A stretch of DNA of 64,000 nt. It comes from Paraburkholderia kirstenboschensis. Its GTDB lineage: Bacteria; Pseudomonadota; Gammaproteobacteria; Burkholderiales; Burkholderiaceae. The first letter of the stretch is position 1. Each line of letters begins with the position of its first letter. Positions 44,729 to 54,832 of the stretch are shown here, piece by piece. The stretch is from the NCBI RefSeq assembly GCF_904848585.1, contig NZ_CAJHCR010000004.1, positions 434,001 to 498,000 of the forward strand, given 5' to 3'. The notes under the pieces were generated by a model. That model made no database searches. It was given only the letters and a program-made list of their open reading frames with translations, and was not told the DNA's origin. The translations under genes were made by a program, and so were the position numbers.

Positions 44729-46120
44729 ATGTCCCTCTTTCGCAAGAAGAGCGTCGAGCACATGATCGCGACGAGCGCTCAGAATGCCGGCCTGAAAAAA
44801 GCGCTCGGCGCGCTCGACCTGACGTTTCTCGGCGTCGGCGCCATCATCGGCACCGGCATTTTTGTGCTCACGGGCACGGGCGCGGTGCAGGCCGGCCCTG
44901 CGCTGATGGTCTCGTTTCTGATCGCCGCAGTGGCATGCGGCTTTGCCGCGCTGGCCTATGCCGAGTTCGCGTCGACGATTCCGGTCGCGGGCTCCATCTA
45001 CACCTATTCGTACGCGACGCTCGGCGAACTGGCCGCGTGGATCATCGGCTGGGACTTGATGCTCGAATATGGGCTCGCGACCTCGGCCGTGTCCGTGGGC
45101 TGGTCGGGGTATCTGCAATCGCTGCTGTCGGGCTTTGGCGTTTCGCTGCCGGTCGCGCTTACGGCGGCGCCGGGCGCGCTGCCTGGCCACGAAACCCTCT
45201 TCAATCTGCCCGCGTTCCTCGTGATGATGGCGATCACCGCGCTGTTGTCGGTGGGCGTGCGCGAATCCGCGCGCATCAACAACATCATGGTCGCGATCAA
45301 GGTGGTCGTGGTGCTGCTGGTGATCGCCGTGGGTGTGTTTCACGTGACGCCGGCCAACTGGCATCCGTTCATGCCGAACGGCTGGAACGGCGTATTCGGC
45401 GCGGCCGCGGTGATGTTCTTCGCGTTCATCGGCTTCGACTCGGTGTCGTCCGCCGCCGAAGAGGTGAAAAACCCGAAGCGCGATCTGCCCATCGGCATCA
45501 TTGCGTCGCTCGGCGTGTGCGCAGTGTTGTACGTGGCGGTCGCGGCGGTCGTGACCGGCATCGTGCCGTCGGCGCAGTTCGCGAACATTTCACATCCGGT
45601 GTCGTACGCGTTGCAGGTGGCGGGTCAGAAGTGGGTGGCGGGCTTCATCGACCTTGGCGCGGTACTGGGCATGCTCACCGTGATCCTCGTGATGGCTTAC
45701 GGCCAGACCCGGGTGATCTTCGCGATGTCACGCGACGGCTTGCTGCCGGCGCGGCTTTCGCGCGTGCATCCGCGCTTTGCGACGCCGTTCTTCACCACAT
45801 GGCTCGTCGGCATTTTCTTCGGGCTGATTGGGGCTCTGGTGCCGCTGAACGTGCTGGCTGAACTGATCAACATCGGCACGCTGGCAGCGTTCTCGATGGT
45901 GTCGATTGCGGTTCTCGTCTTGCGCAAGACGCATCCTGAATTGCCGCGGGCGTTCCGGTGCCCTGGTGTGCCGGTGGTGCCGGTGCTCGCAGTCGCGTCG
46001 TGTCTGTTTTTGATGGCGAATCTGCAAGCGGTGACGTGGGTCGCTTTTGTAGTGTGGCTTCTGATTGGGATGGTGATTTATTTCGGGTACTCGCGTCGCC
46101 GGTCGCATTTGGCCAGGTAG
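44729..46120 (+). CDS. APC-family amino-acid permease
   Basis: A 463 aa inner-membrane transporter with about 12 helices. The family start is LTFLGVGAIIGTGIFVLTGT (helix 1 unwound substrate site), then ALAYAEFASTIPVAGSIYTY, GWDLMLEYGLATSAV and FFAFIGFDSVSSAAEEVKNP, which places it in the cationic amino-acid transporter (CAT/YfnA) group. I chose the ATG at 44729 with GGAG upstream. Exact amino acid not determinable. Confidence 0.93.
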   Translation: MSLFRKKSVEHMIATSAQNAGLKKALGALDLTFLGVGAIIGTGIFVLTGTGAVQAGPALMVSFLIAAVACGFAALAYAEFASTIPVAGSIYTYSYATLGELAAWIIGWDLMLEYGLATSAVSVGWSGYLQSLLSGFGVSLPVALTAAPGALPGHETLFNLPAFLVMMAITALLSVGVRESARINNIMVAIKVVVVLLVIAVGVFHVTPANWHPFMPNGWNGVFGAAAVMFFAFIGFDSVSSAAEEVKNPKRDLPIGIIASLGVCAVLYVAVAAVVTGIVPSAQFANISHPVSYALQVAGQKWVAGFIDLGAVLGMLTVILVMAYGQTRVIFAMSRDGLLPARLSRVHPRFATPFFTTWLVGIFFGLIGALVPLNVLAELINIGTLAAFSMVSIAVLVLRKTHPELPRAFRCPGVPVVPVLAVASCLFLMANLQAVTWVAFVVWLLIGMVIYFGYSRRRSHLAR

Positions 46121-46134
46121 CGGTTCATTACCGA

Positions 46135-46175
46135 GGGCGGGCAAAAAACCCCTCATAGCGCGCCCGCCCGATTTG
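46135..46175 (+). terminator. Possible terminator of the permease gene
   Basis: GGGCGGGC (46135-46142) pairs with GCCCGCCC (46162-46169) across a 19 base loop, followed by GATTTGT. The stem is strong but the T run is poor. Confidence 0.5.
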
Positions 46176-46289
46176 TGCTTTACTTTTCGGCAGACTCATA
46201 AAAACCGCAGCACCCTAATCGGGCCCACGAAGGCAGGCTGAAGGCAAAAACAAAACGGTCCGGTTTCACCCCATAAGGAGACGAACTTC

Positions 46290-46832
46290 ATGGCGATCAG
46301 CATCAGTCTGACGGTGAACGGCGCGCCCATCAGCGCTTCAGTCGAGCCCGGCACCCTGCTTGTCCAGTTCCTTCGCGATCAGCTCCGGCTCACCGGCACG
46401 CACGTCGGCTGCGATACGGCCCAATGCGGCGCATGCACCGTCCACCTCGACGGCCGCGCAATCAAATCGTGCAACATCCTCGCGGCCCAAGCGGACGGCG
46501 CGCACATCACCACCATTGAAGGCCTCGCCAAAGACGGCGCGCTGCATCCAATGCAAGCCGCCTTCAAACACTGTCACGGCTTGCAATGCGGCTTCTGTAC
46601 ACCCGGCATGGTGATGAGCGCTATCTCGCTCGTGCAGCGTCAGCCAGATCTCACCGGCGACGACGTCCGCGCGCAACTCGACGGCAACCTCTGCCGCTGC
46701 ACTGGCTATCACAACATCGTCAAGGCAGTGCTCGAAGGCGCCGAAGGCATGAAGTCCTCTGGCACAGCGAACGCCACCGCAAATGCCGATGCGAATGCAT
46801 CGGCAAACGCCAACGCAGCGGCCACCGCCTGA
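46290..46832 (+). CDS. coxS: Molybdenum hydroxylase iron-sulfur subunit (CoxS)
   Basis: A 180 aa small subunit of the xanthine oxidase/CO dehydrogenase family. The plant-type [2Fe-2S] site is [18 protein letters not shown]. The second [2Fe-2S] domain has [11 protein letters not shown] and [13 protein letters not shown]. It passes electrons from the molybdenum centre to the FAD subunit. The last 25 residues after EGMKSSG are an Ala/Asn repeat not found in typical CoxS (about 155-165 aa). First gene of a seven-gene cluster, with AAGGAG upstream. Confidence 0.95.
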   Translation: MAISISLTVNGAPISASVEPGTLLVQFLRDQLRLTGTHVGCDTAQCGACTVHLDGRAIKSCNILAAQADGAHITTIEGLAKDGALHPMQAAFKHCHGLQCGFCTPGMVMSAISLVQRQPDLTGDDVRAQLDGNLCRCTGYHNIVKAVLEGAEGMKSSGTANATANADANASANANAAATA

Positions 46833-46842
46833 GGAGTCGACG

Positions 46843-49230
46843 ATGAACGCACCCGAAACTCACAGCCTGATCGGCGCTTCCGTCGAACGTAAGGAAGACT
46901 ACCGATTCCTGACCGGCAACGGTCAGTACACCGACGACATCCTGCTACCGCAGCAAACCTACGCGGTGTTTCTGCGCTCGCCGCACGCGCACGCGAAGAT
47001 CAACAGCATCGACACGACCGCGGCGAAACAGTCGCCCGGCGTGGTCGCGATCTTCACCGGCGCGGACATGGCCGCGGAAAATGTCGGCGGCCTGCCGTGC
47101 GGCTGGTTGATTCACAGCACCGACGGCAAGCCGATGAACGAGCCGCCGCATCCGATCATCGCGCATACGAAAGTGCGCCATGTCGGGGATCAGGTCGCAC
47201 TCGTGATCGCCGATTCGATCAAGGCCGCGAAAGATGCCGCCGAACTGATCGAAGTCGACTACGACGTGCTGCCCGCTGTGGTCGATACCGCGCATGCAGC
47301 CGACGCAGGCCAGCCGGCCGTTCACGACGAAGTGCCGGACAACGTCTGCTACAACTGGGGCCACGGCGACAAAGCCGCTACCGACGCCGCCTTCGCCAAA
47401 GCCGCACACGTCACGACGCTCGACATCGTCAACAACCGGCTCGTGCCGAACGCGATCGAGCCGCGCGCCGTCAATGCGAGCTATTCGTCGCAGGACGACA
47501 GCTACACGCTCTATGTCGCAAATCAGAATCCGCACGTCGAGCGTCTGCTAATGGCCGCTTTCGTGTTGTCATTGCCTGAGTCGAAATTGCGCGTGATCGC
47601 ACCGGACGTCGGCGGTGGCTTCGGTTCGAAAATTTTCCTCTATGCGGAAGACGTCGCGCTGACGTGGGCATCGAAGAAAATTCGCCGCCCCGTGAAATGG
47701 ACCGCCGAGCGCTCGGAAGCTTTCCTGTCGGACGCGCATGGTCGCGACCACGTGACGAAAGCCGAGTTGGCAATGGATGCCGACGGCAAGTTCCTCGCCA
47801 TGCGCATTCACACCATCGCGAACATGGGCGCGTATCTGTCCACGTTCGCCTCCAGCGTGCCGACCATCCTGTACGCGACGCTGCTCGCAGGCCAGTACGC
47901 GACGCCCGCGATCTACGCGGAAGTGAAAGCCGTTTTCACCAACACCGTTCCCGTCGATGCGTATCGCGGCGCGGGCCGCCCCGAAGCGACCTACGTGGTA
48001 GAACGTCTGGTTGAAACGGCCGCGCGCGAGATGAAGCTCGATCCGGCGGAAATTCGCCGCCGCAATTTCATCCGCGAATTTCCTTATGCGACGCCGGTTG
48101 GCCTCACCTACGACACCGGCGACTACGAGACGATCCTCGCGCGCTCGCTCGAACTCGCCGATGTCAAAGGCTTCGAAGCGCGCAGGCAGGAATCCGAAAG
48201 GAACGGTAAGCGGCGCGGCCTCGGTTACTCGTGCTACATCGAAGCGTGCGGACTCGCGCCGTCGAATATTGCCGGCGCGTTGGGCGCTCGCGCGGGTCTC
48301 TTCGAAGTCGGGCAGATTCGCGTGCACCCGACCGGTTCGGTCACCGTGTTTACCGGCTCGCATAGTCACGGCCAGGGTCACGAAACGACCTTCGCGCAGG
48401 TGGTCGCCGACCGGCTCGGCCTTCCGCTCGAAAGCGTGGAGATCGTCCACGGCGACACCGGCCGCATTCCATTCGGCATGGGCACGTATGGCTCACGCTC
48501 GATTGCGGTGGGCGGCTCGGCGATCATGAAGGCGCTCGACAAGATCGAAACCAAGGCGAAGAAAATCGCCGCGCATCTGCTCGAAGCCGCGGCGGAAGAC
48601 ATCGAGTTCAAAGACGGCGTATTCCGTGTTGCGGGCACGGATCGCACCAAGGCGTTCGCCGAGATTTCGCTCGCGGCTTACGTGCCGCACAACTATCCGC
48701 TCGACGTGCTTGAACCCGGCCTCGAAGAAAGCGCGTTCTACGATCCGAGCAACTTCACGTATCCATCGGGCGCGTACATCTGCGAAGTCGAAGTCGATCC
48801 GGACACCGGCGTGTGCCAGATCCAGCAGTTCACCGCTGTGGACGACTTCGGCAACGTGATCAATCCGATGATCGTCGAAGGCCAGGTTCATGGCGGACTC
48901 GGGCAAGGCATCGGGCAAGCCATGCTCGAACGCTGCGTGTACGACAACGAAAGCGGCCAACTCCTGTCGGGCTCGTATATGGACTACGCGATGCCGCATG
49001 CGTCGGACCTGCCGGACTTCACCGTGGAAACCTCGAAGGGCACGCCGTGCACACACAACCCGCTCGGCGTAAAAGGCTGTGGCGAAGCAGGCGCGATCGG
49101 TTCGCCGCCGGCGGTGATCAACGCGATCATCGACGCGCTCGCGCCCCTGGGCGTGACCGATCTGCAAATGCCGGCAACGCCGCATCGCGTATGGTCGGCG
49201 ATTCACGCCGCCAAGCAGACAGCCCATTGA
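46843..49230 (+). CDS. coxL: Molybdenum hydroxylase large subunit (CoxL, form II)
   Basis: A 795 aa molybdopterin-cytosine-dinucleotide-binding catalytic subunit. Mo-site blocks are [56 protein letters not shown] and the conserved Glu in [20 protein letters not shown]. The loop AYRGAGR replaces AYRCSFR of form I CO dehydrogenase, so the Cys-bound copper of true CO oxidisers is missing. It is therefore a form II-type enzyme with an uncertain substrate. I chose the ATG at 46843 with GAGGAG upstream; the longer frame runs inside the CoxS tail. The CoxD-G genes downstream fit its maturation. Confidence 0.95.
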   Translation: MNAPETHSLIGASVERKEDYRFLTGNGQYTDDILLPQQTYAVFLRSPHAHAKINSIDTTAAKQSPGVVAIFTGADMAAENVGGLPCGWLIHSTDGKPMNEPPHPIIAHTKVRHVGDQVALVIADSIKAAKDAAELIEVDYDVLPAVVDTAHAADAGQPAVHDEVPDNVCYNWGHGDKAATDAAFAKAAHVTTLDIVNNRLVPNAIEPRAVNASYSSQDDSYTLYVANQNPHVERLLMAAFVLSLPESKLRVIAPDVGGGFGSKIFLYAEDVALTWASKKIRRPVKWTAERSEAFLSDAHGRDHVTKAELAMDADGKFLAMRIHTIANMGAYLSTFASSVPTILYATLLAGQYATPAIYAEVKAVFTNTVPVDAYRGAGRPEATYVVERLVETAAREMKLDPAEIRRRNFIREFPYATPVGLTYDTGDYETILARSLELADVKGFEARRQESERNGKRRGLGYSCYIEACGLAPSNIAGALGARAGLFEVGQIRVHPTGSVTVFTGSHSHGQGHETTFAQVVADRLGLPLESVEIVHGDTGRIPFGMGTYGSRSIAVGGSAIMKALDKIETKAKKIAAHLLEAAAEDIEFKDGVFRVAGTDRTKAFAEISLAAYVPHNYPLDVLEPGLEESAFYDPSNFTYPSGAYICEVEVDPDTGVCQIQQFTAVDDFGNVINPMIVEGQVHGGLGQGIGQAMLERCVYDNESGQLLSGSYMDYAMPHASDLPDFTVETSKGTPCTHNPLGVKGCGEAGAIGSPPAVINAIIDALAPLGVTDLQMPATPHRVWSAIHAAKQTAH

Positions 49231-49252
49231 GACCCTGAGCGGAGCATTCGAC

Positions 49253-50050
49253 ATGTATTCATTCGAGTATCAACGCGCGACAGATCCGCAAACGGCCGCC
49301 GCAGCCATTGCTGCAGACAGCGATGCCAAGTTTCTCGCCGGCGGTCAAAGCCTGTTGCCCACCATGCGGCTGCGTCTCGCGCAGCCATCGCAACTGATCG
49401 ACGTGACGCGCATTCCCGCGCTGAAGTCGATCGCCGTCGACGCAAACACGGTCACGATCGGCGCGGCCGTCTGTCATGCGGACGTCGCCGATCACGCCGA
49501 GTTGCGGCGCGTGTCGCCGGCGCTCGCCGATCTCGCCGCGCATATCGGCGACCGCCAGGTGCGCGCGCTCGGCACGCTGGGCGGCTCGCTCGCCAACAAC
49601 GATCCCGCGGCCTGCTATCCGGCTGCCGCGATGGGGTTGGACGCAACCATCGTCACGCAGCGCCGGCGCATTGCATCGAGCGATTTCTTTGTCGGCATGT
49701 ACGAGACGGCGCTGGAACCGGACGAGTTGATCGTCTCCGTCGAGTTTCCGGTGCCCGAGCGTGCGGCCTACGAGAAATTCCGCAATCCCGCGTCGCATTT
49801 CGCGCTCGTCGGCGTGTTCGTCGCGAAGTTCGCAAGCGGTGTGCGCGTTGCGGTCACGGGCGCGGCGGCGTCTGTCTTTCGTGTGCCCGAGCTGGAAAGC
49901 GCGTTGTCGGCGAACTTCACGCCGGAGTCGGCGCGAGCGGTCAGCGTGCCGTCGGCGAATCTGAACGACGACATGCACGCGAGCGCAGAATATCGCGCGC
50001 ATCTGATCCCCGTTCTGGCGGCGCGAGCAGTGGCGAAGGCGAACGGTTAG
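49253..50050 (+). CDS. coxM: Molybdenum hydroxylase FAD subunit (CoxM)
   Basis: A 265 aa FAD-binding protein of the PCMH/VAO fold. FAD contacts are FLAGGQSLLPTMRLRLAQP and LGTLGGSLANNDPAACYPAA, with the C-terminal CO_deh_flav_C domain in the last 100 residues. It completes the S-L-M trimer with the two preceding genes and passes electrons onward. It is shorter than usual CoxM (about 285-290 aa) at the C-terminus. Spacing of 22 bases from coxL supports one operon. Confidence 0.94.
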   Translation: MYSFEYQRATDPQTAAAAIAADSDAKFLAGGQSLLPTMRLRLAQPSQLIDVTRIPALKSIAVDANTVTIGAAVCHADVADHAELRRVSPALADLAAHIGDRQVRALGTLGGSLANNDPAACYPAAAMGLDATIVTQRRRIASSDFFVGMYETALEPDELIVSVEFPVPERAAYEKFRNPASHFALVGVFVAKFASGVRVAVTGAAASVFRVPELESALSANFTPESARAVSVPSANLNDDMHASAEYRAHLIPVLAARAVAKANG

Positions 50051-50206
50051 TCTTGCTTGCTATTGGCTGCTGACGTGTCGAGCCTTTAGCTCGCGCACGT
50101 CAGTCGCTCGCATTCGCCAAGGCATGCTGTATCGCGCAACGAACGCGCTTCACGTTTCATTCACGCTGCACTTCACAAGCAGACAGCGCGCAGATTCAGG
50201 AACGCC

Positions 50207-51094
50207 ATGCACCCCGTTTCAATCGACGACACCCTCGCGCAACTCGCCGCTCAACGGTATTTCGCGAGCCGCGAGCTTGCGACGGCGCTGTATCTCGCGC
50301 TGCGCATGGACCGGCCGTTGTTCGTCGAGGGCGAGCCGGGCGTCGGCAAGACGGAACTTGCCAAGGCCGCAGCCGGCATGCTCGATACGTCGATGCTGCG
50401 GCTGCAATGCTATGAAGGGCTCGACACGGCGAGCGCGCTGTACGAATGGGACTATCCGCGGCAGATCATGGCCTTGCGTCTTGCCGAAGCCGCCGGCGAC
50501 CGGCCCGATAACGACACGCTGTATCGCGGCGAATTCCTGCTCAAGCGCCCGTTGTTGCAAGCGCTGATGCCCGACGAAAATCATCCGGGCGCGCGGCGCG
50601 TGCTGCTGATCGACGAAATCGACCGCGCAGACGAGCCGTTCGAAGCGTTCCTGCTTGAACTGCTCTCAGACTTCCAGGTGTCGATTCCCGAATACGGCAC
50701 CGTGCGCGCGGCGCAGCCGCCGCTCGTCGTAATGACGTCGAACCGCACGCGCGAAGTGCACGACGCGTTGAAGCGCCGTTGTCTCTATCAGTGGATCGGC
50801 TATCCGGAGCGGGATCGCGAGCTTGAGATCGTCGCGGCGCGCGCGCCGCAGACATCGGCGGAGTTGCAGCGGCGCGCGGTCGACTTCGTGCACCGGCTAC
50901 GCGGCATGGATCTGTTCAAGGCGCCGGGCATCGCCGAAACGATCGACTGGTGCCGCGCGCTCGAAGCACTTTCGGTCACGGAACTCGACCCGCAATCGGT
51001 GCAGAACACGCTAGGTGTCCTGCTCAAGTATCAGGACGATCTGGCGCGTGTCGACGCGGATCAAATCGCCCAGTGTCTCGCCGCGCCGGGATAG
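50207..51094 (+). CDS. coxD: MoxR-type AAA ATPase (CoxD)
   Basis: A 295 aa AAA+ ATPase with Walker A VEGEPGVGKTELAKAAA, Walker B VLLIDEIDRADEPFEAFLLE and sensor 1 VVMTSNRTREVHDALKRRCL. CoxD works with CoxE and other proteins to insert sulfur or copper into the molybdenum site of CO dehydrogenase and relatives. It starts 156 bases after coxM, which is long for an operon and may hold a second promoter. It is followed five bases later by coxE. Confidence 0.93.
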   Translation: MHPVSIDDTLAQLAAQRYFASRELATALYLALRMDRPLFVEGEPGVGKTELAKAAAGMLDTSMLRLQCYEGLDTASALYEWDYPRQIMALRLAEAAGDRPDNDTLYRGEFLLKRPLLQALMPDENHPGARRVLLIDEIDRADEPFEAFLLELLSDFQVSIPEYGTVRAAQPPLVVMTSNRTREVHDALKRRCLYQWIGYPERDRELEIVAARAPQTSAELQRRAVDFVHRLRGMDLFKAPGIAETIDWCRALEALSVTELDPQSVQNTLGVLLKYQDDLARVDADQIAQCLAAPG

Positions 51095-51099
51095 CGAGC

Positions 51100-52443
51100 A
51101 TGACGACGCCACCCTCCGTTGACGACACAGGCACAGGCAGAGGCGCAGGCACGGGCGCCGACGACGCGCCGCGCGCTCAGCGCGTGACAGCCGCCGCTGT
51201 CGATCCCGCCGCGCCACTTCCTGCCGACACGCCAACGCTCGCCCGCAACGTCGTGCATTTCGTGCGCGTGCTGCGCGGCGCGGGCCTGCCGATGTCGCCC
51301 GCACACGCCGTCGATGCGCTCGCCGCCCTGCATTGGATCGACTTGCGCCGCCGCGACGACGTGCGCGCAGCGCTAGCCGCATCGCTCGTCTCCGCGCCTG
51401 ACGAGCGCGAGCTCTTCAACGCCGCGTTCGAGCTTTTCTGGCGTGATCCGGATTGGGAAGGCAAGCTGCGTGCGCTGCTTCTGCCGAAGGTGCGCGACGG
51501 CCTTCCGCCGCCCAGACGCAACAACCGTCTCGCCGACGCGCTCGCAGTCCGCGCGCCGCCCTCGCCGCATACGCCCGGCCCGCAGGAAACCGAGCAACAG
51601 GAATTGCGCGCGCACGTCACCTTCAGCGCGGAAGAGCGGCTGCGTCATCGCGATTTCGACACCCTTTCCGCCGATGAATGGCGCACGCTGCGTCATCTGA
51701 TTCGCGCTCAGCGTCTTCCGCTTGCGAAGGAGCCGACGCGCCGCCTGAAGGCCGCGTCGCATGGCACGCACGCGGACCTGCGCGCGAGTGCGCGGCAAGC
51801 GGTGCGCGCGGGCGGCGACTGGACCGTGTGGAAATATCGCGCGGTGGTCGAGCGCAAGCCGCCGCTCGTCCTGATGCTCGACATCTCCGGCTCGATGAGC
51901 AGTTATTCGCGCGCGGTGCTGTATTTTTGCCACGCGCTCGTGCAGTCGCGCGAACGCTTGCAGGTTTTCCTGTTCGGCACGCGCCTCACCAACGCGACCC
52001 GCGCATTGCGTGAGCGAGATCCGGATGTGGCGATTGCCGCGCTCACCGAACAGGTTGTCGACTGGTCGGGCGGTACGAGAATCGGCGCGGCGCTCGCCGA
52101 ATTCAACCGGCGCTGGGCGCGGCGCGTGCTGACCGGCCGCGCAACGGTGCTGCTCGTGACCGACGGCCTCGATCACGAAGCGATCGACGTGCTCGAGGTA
52201 GAAATGGCCCGTCTGCGCCGCTTCGCGCACCGTATCGTATGGCTTAATCCGCTGCTGCGTTTCAGCGGCTTTTCTCCGAAGGCGCGCGGCGTGCAGGCAA
52301 TCCTGCCCTACGTCGACGCGCATCGTCCGGTTCATAATCTAGACAGCCTGGCAGCGTTCGGCCGCGACCTCGCGCAACTCACGCGCGCGCCGCGTCGGGA
52401 CGTGGTTGCCATGTCCACCGCGGGAGCAAGTCCATGGAACTGA
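51100..52443 (+). CDS. coxE: von Willebrand factor A protein (CoxE)
   Basis: A 447 aa VWA/CoxE-like protein. The metal-ion-dependent adhesion site is LVLMLDISGSMSSYSRAVL, with the supporting residues in DWSGGTRIGAALAEFN and LVTDGLDHEAIDV. It partners with the MoxR ATPase CoxD in active-site maturation. I chose the ATG at 51100; the longer frame lies within coxD. The first 35 residues are Gly/Thr/Asp-rich and probably disordered. It overlaps coxG by 10 bases. Confidence 0.93.
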   Translation: MTTPPSVDDTGTGRGAGTGADDAPRAQRVTAAAVDPAAPLPADTPTLARNVVHFVRVLRGAGLPMSPAHAVDALAALHWIDLRRRDDVRAALAASLVSAPDERELFNAAFELFWRDPDWEGKLRALLLPKVRDGLPPPRRNNRLADALAVRAPPSPHTPGPQETEQQELRAHVTFSAEERLRHRDFDTLSADEWRTLRHLIRAQRLPLAKEPTRRLKAASHGTHADLRASARQAVRAGGDWTVWKYRAVVERKPPLVLMLDISGSMSSYSRAVLYFCHALVQSRERLQVFLFGTRLTNATRALRERDPDVAIAALTEQVVDWSGGTRIGAALAEFNRRWARRVLTGRATVLLVTDGLDHEAIDVLEVEMARLRRFAHRIVWLNPLLRFSGFSPKARGVQAILPYVDAHRPVHNLDSLAAFGRDLAQLTRAPRRDVVAMSTAGASPWN

Positions 52444-53042
52444 CCGAAACTCATACGCTGCCGGTTTCGCAACAGCGTACGTGGGATGCGCTGAACGACA
52501 CCGAGGTTTTGCGCGCCTGCATTCCAGGCTGCGAAAGCATCGATCCGGACGGCGAGAATGCGTACCTGGTGGCGTTGAGCGCCGCGGTCGGCCCGGTCAA
52601 GGCGCGCTTCAAAGGACGCATGCAACTGACCGATATCGACGCGCCCAACGCGTACAACATCGTGTTCGAAGGCCAGGGCGGCGCGGCTGGCTTTGCAAAG
52701 GGCAACGCGCGAGTCACGCTCGAAGCCGACGGCGAAGCTGCAACAAAGCTCAGCTACACCGCGAACGCGCAGGTCGGTGGGAAGCTCGCGCAGATCGGCT
52801 CGCGGCTCGTCGACGGCGCGGCGCGCAAGATCGCCGGCGAGTTTTTCAAGCGCTTCGGGGCACGATTCGAGGGTGAAGGCGCCAGTGCCGTCGACGATGA
52901 AAACCCTGAAGATGACGGTGGCGCTGCAGCCACCGACGCGGCGGGGCACAATACGGCATCGACCGAGGCCGCGGACGGCGAGTCCGGCGGCGATGCAACG
53001 AAGAGGAAGAAATCATGGACAGCGTGGATCTCGAAGTCCTGA
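52434..53042 (+). CDS. coxG: SRPBCC-family membrane anchor (CoxG)
   Basis: 202 aa. Residues 1-145 form the START-like CoxG domain (LRACIPGCESIDPDGENAY, VKARFKGRMQLTDID, YTANAQVGGKLAQIGSRLVD). CoxG of Oligotropha tethers the enzyme to the inner membrane. After it comes an acidic, low-complexity tail (about 150-190) ending KKSWTAWISKS. The gene overlaps coxE by 10 bases at its start and coxF by 28 bases at its end, in different frames. Confidence 0.9.
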   Translation: MELTETHTLPVSQQRTWDALNDTEVLRACIPGCESIDPDGENAYLVALSAAVGPVKARFKGRMQLTDIDAPNAYNIVFEGQGGAAGFAKGNARVTLEADGEAATKLSYTANAQVGGKLAQIGSRLVDGAARKIAGEFFKRFGARFEGEGASAVDDENPEDDGGAAATDAAGHNTASTEAADGESGGDATKRKKSWTAWISKS

Positions 53043-54037
53043 AGACCAGCGCACGTTGGCTGGAAGAGGGACATCGCGCGCTACTGGTGACGGTGGTGAA
53101 AACGTGGGGCTCGTCGCCGCGCCCCGAGGGCGCCATGCTCGCGGTACGCGACGACGGACTCGTAGTCGGCTCGGTGTCGGGCGGCTGCATCGAAGACGAC
53201 CTGATTGATCGCGTGCGGCAACGCGGCATCGAGCAGGCGCATCCCGAGGCGGTCAAATACGGCATCTCGGCAGAAGAGGCGCATCGCTTCGGACTGCCTT
53301 GTGGCGGCACGATCCAACTGGTGCTGGAGCCGTTGACGCCGCGAAGCGATATCGCCGAACTCTGCAATGCCGTGGAAGAAGGCCGGCTGGTGGCGCGCGA
53401 ACTGAACATGAACTCGGGTGAAGCGCGGCTCGGCAAGGCGCTCGCAACAGACGGCGTGCATTTCGACGGCGAGCGTCTATTGACGATTCACGGTCCGCGT
53501 TACCGCATGCTCGTGATCGGCGCGGGACAGTTGTCGCGCTATCTGTGCAATATCGCCGTGGGTCTCGACTATCAGGTGACGGTCTGCGACCCGCGCGAGG
53601 AGTACACAGAAGAGTGGAACATCCCCGGCACGAAGATCGTGCGGACCATGCCCGACGACACCGTGCTCGACATGAAGCTCGACGAGCGCTGCGCGGTCAT
53701 TGCGCTCACACACGACCCGAAGCTCGACGATCTCGCACTGATGGAAGCGCTCAAGACGCCGGCGTTCTACGTCGGCGCTTTGGGTTCGAGGCGCAATAAT
53801 AAGGCGCGTCGCGAGCGGCTCAAAGAGTTCGACCTGAGCGACACGGAACTGGCCCGGTTGCATGGGCCGGTCGGCATTTATATCGGCAGCCGCACGCCGC
53901 CTGAAATCGCCGTGTCGATTCTCGCTGAAGTGACGGCGGCGAAAAACGGCGTTTCGTTGCCGACGCTGCTCAAGGTCGAAGGCGCGAAGGCAGCGCGGGA
54001 AATTGCGGCTTCCGGCGGGGAAGCCTGTAGCGCGTAG
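53015..54037 (+). CDS. coxF: XdhC/CoxF-family maturation protein
   Basis: A 340 aa two-domain maturation factor. The N-terminal XdhC_CoxI domain has VTVVKTWGSSPRPEGAMLAV and VVGSVSGGCIEDDL. The C-terminal Rossmann XdhC_C domain (about 165-310) has MLVIGAGQLSRYLCNIAVGL and FYVGALGSRRNNKARRERL. XdhC binds the molybdenum cofactor and delivers the sulfurated form to the apoenzyme. Last gene of the cluster. The ATG at 53015 lies within coxG; a consistent reading frame from there is fully conserved. Confidence 0.93.
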   Translation: MDSVDLEVLKTSARWLEEGHRALLVTVVKTWGSSPRPEGAMLAVRDDGLVVGSVSGGCIEDDLIDRVRQRGIEQAHPEAVKYGISAEEAHRFGLPCGGTIQLVLEPLTPRSDIAELCNAVEEGRLVARELNMNSGEARLGKALATDGVHFDGERLLTIHGPRYRMLVIGAGQLSRYLCNIAVGLDYQVTVCDPREEYTEEWNIPGTKIVRTMPDDTVLDMKLDERCAVIALTHDPKLDDLALMEALKTPAFYVGALGSRRNNKARRERLKEFDLSDTELARLHGPVGIYIGSRTPPEIAVSILAEVTAAKNGVSLPTLLKVEGAKAAREIAASGGEACSA

Positions 54038-54091
54038 TCGTCTCGACGCTCGGGCATTCAGACACGTGGCTGGCTGACGCCCGGCGGCTTC

Positions 54092-54832
54092 TTACATCAA
54101 CCCGCAAACCACGGCTGCGATCACCGATCCGCCGATCAGCACGACGCCTACCACGCGGCGTTTGTTCAGTTCGGTCCACAACAGAACACCGGTCAGCGAA
54201 AGCAGGATGAGCGAGCCGGCGATCGTATCGACCAGCAGCATCCATCCGATGCTCAAGCCCACGCCCTTGTGCAGATTGGTCATCGTCGCGAGGAAGGAAT
54301 TTTGCGTGCGTTTGACCGCGACGAAGCCGTTGCCCACCCAGTACTCGGCTTGCACGTTCTGCGTGGGCGCGGCGAATGCAATCTGCCAGAACTCGGGCTG
54401 AATCGTGTTGCGATCACCCCAAGCCACCGGATGCGCCGGCTCGCGCTTCATCCTGCCGGGTTTGCCGTCGATTTTCAGTTCGCCCTTGAGCCACTTCGCC
54501 ATGTCCATCGGCGAATGAAACGGCTTTTCCGGCACGGCCATTTGCAACTCCTCGACCTGCGGCTGTCCGGTCGACACCTTCATCGGCCCCGCGCGATGGT
54601 TCAGCAGGAAGCCGGTTGCGCCGAACATGAGTCCGAGCACCGCGCCCCACAAGCCGACCCAGCCATGCACTTTCCGCAGCCACTTGATGAAGTTCGCGCG
54701 CCGCGAACGCTGACGCCGCGCTGCCTGCTCGGCGCCGTCCATCAGATGATGGCCGGGCGGCTGTTCATGGGCGACATATCGCGAGGCGCCATTGGCAGCA
54801 GGTTTCATATCGATCGAATCAGGCGCGTTCAC
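54092..54832 (-). CDS. PepSY-associated membrane protein
   Basis: 246 aa. The N-terminal 40 residues are hydrophilic. A helix follows (WLRKVHGWVGLWGAVLGLMF, with the RKVHGWVG start typical of PepSY_TM), a periplasmic domain (about 80-190), then two helices (GWMLLVDTIAGSLILLSLTG and the C-terminal VVGVVLIGGSVIAAVVCG). Such proteins work with iron-siderophore or ferric reductase systems. The start is a GTG with GGAG upstream. A Fur-like box lies about 200 bases upstream, supporting iron regulation. It is smaller than full PepSY_TM ferric reductases. Confidence 0.85.
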   Translation of the reverse strand: MNAPDSIDMKPAANGASRYVAHEQPPGHHLMDGAEQAARRQRSRRANFIKWLRKVHGWVGLWGAVLGLMFGATGFLLNHRAGPMKVSTGQPQVEELQMAVPEKPFHSPMDMAKWLKGELKIDGKPGRMKREPAHPVAWGDRNTIQPEFWQIAFAAPTQNVQAEYWVGNGFVAVKRTQNSFLATMTNLHKGVGLSIGWMLLVDTIAGSLILLSLTGVLLWTELNKRRVVGVVLIGGSVIAAVVCGLM

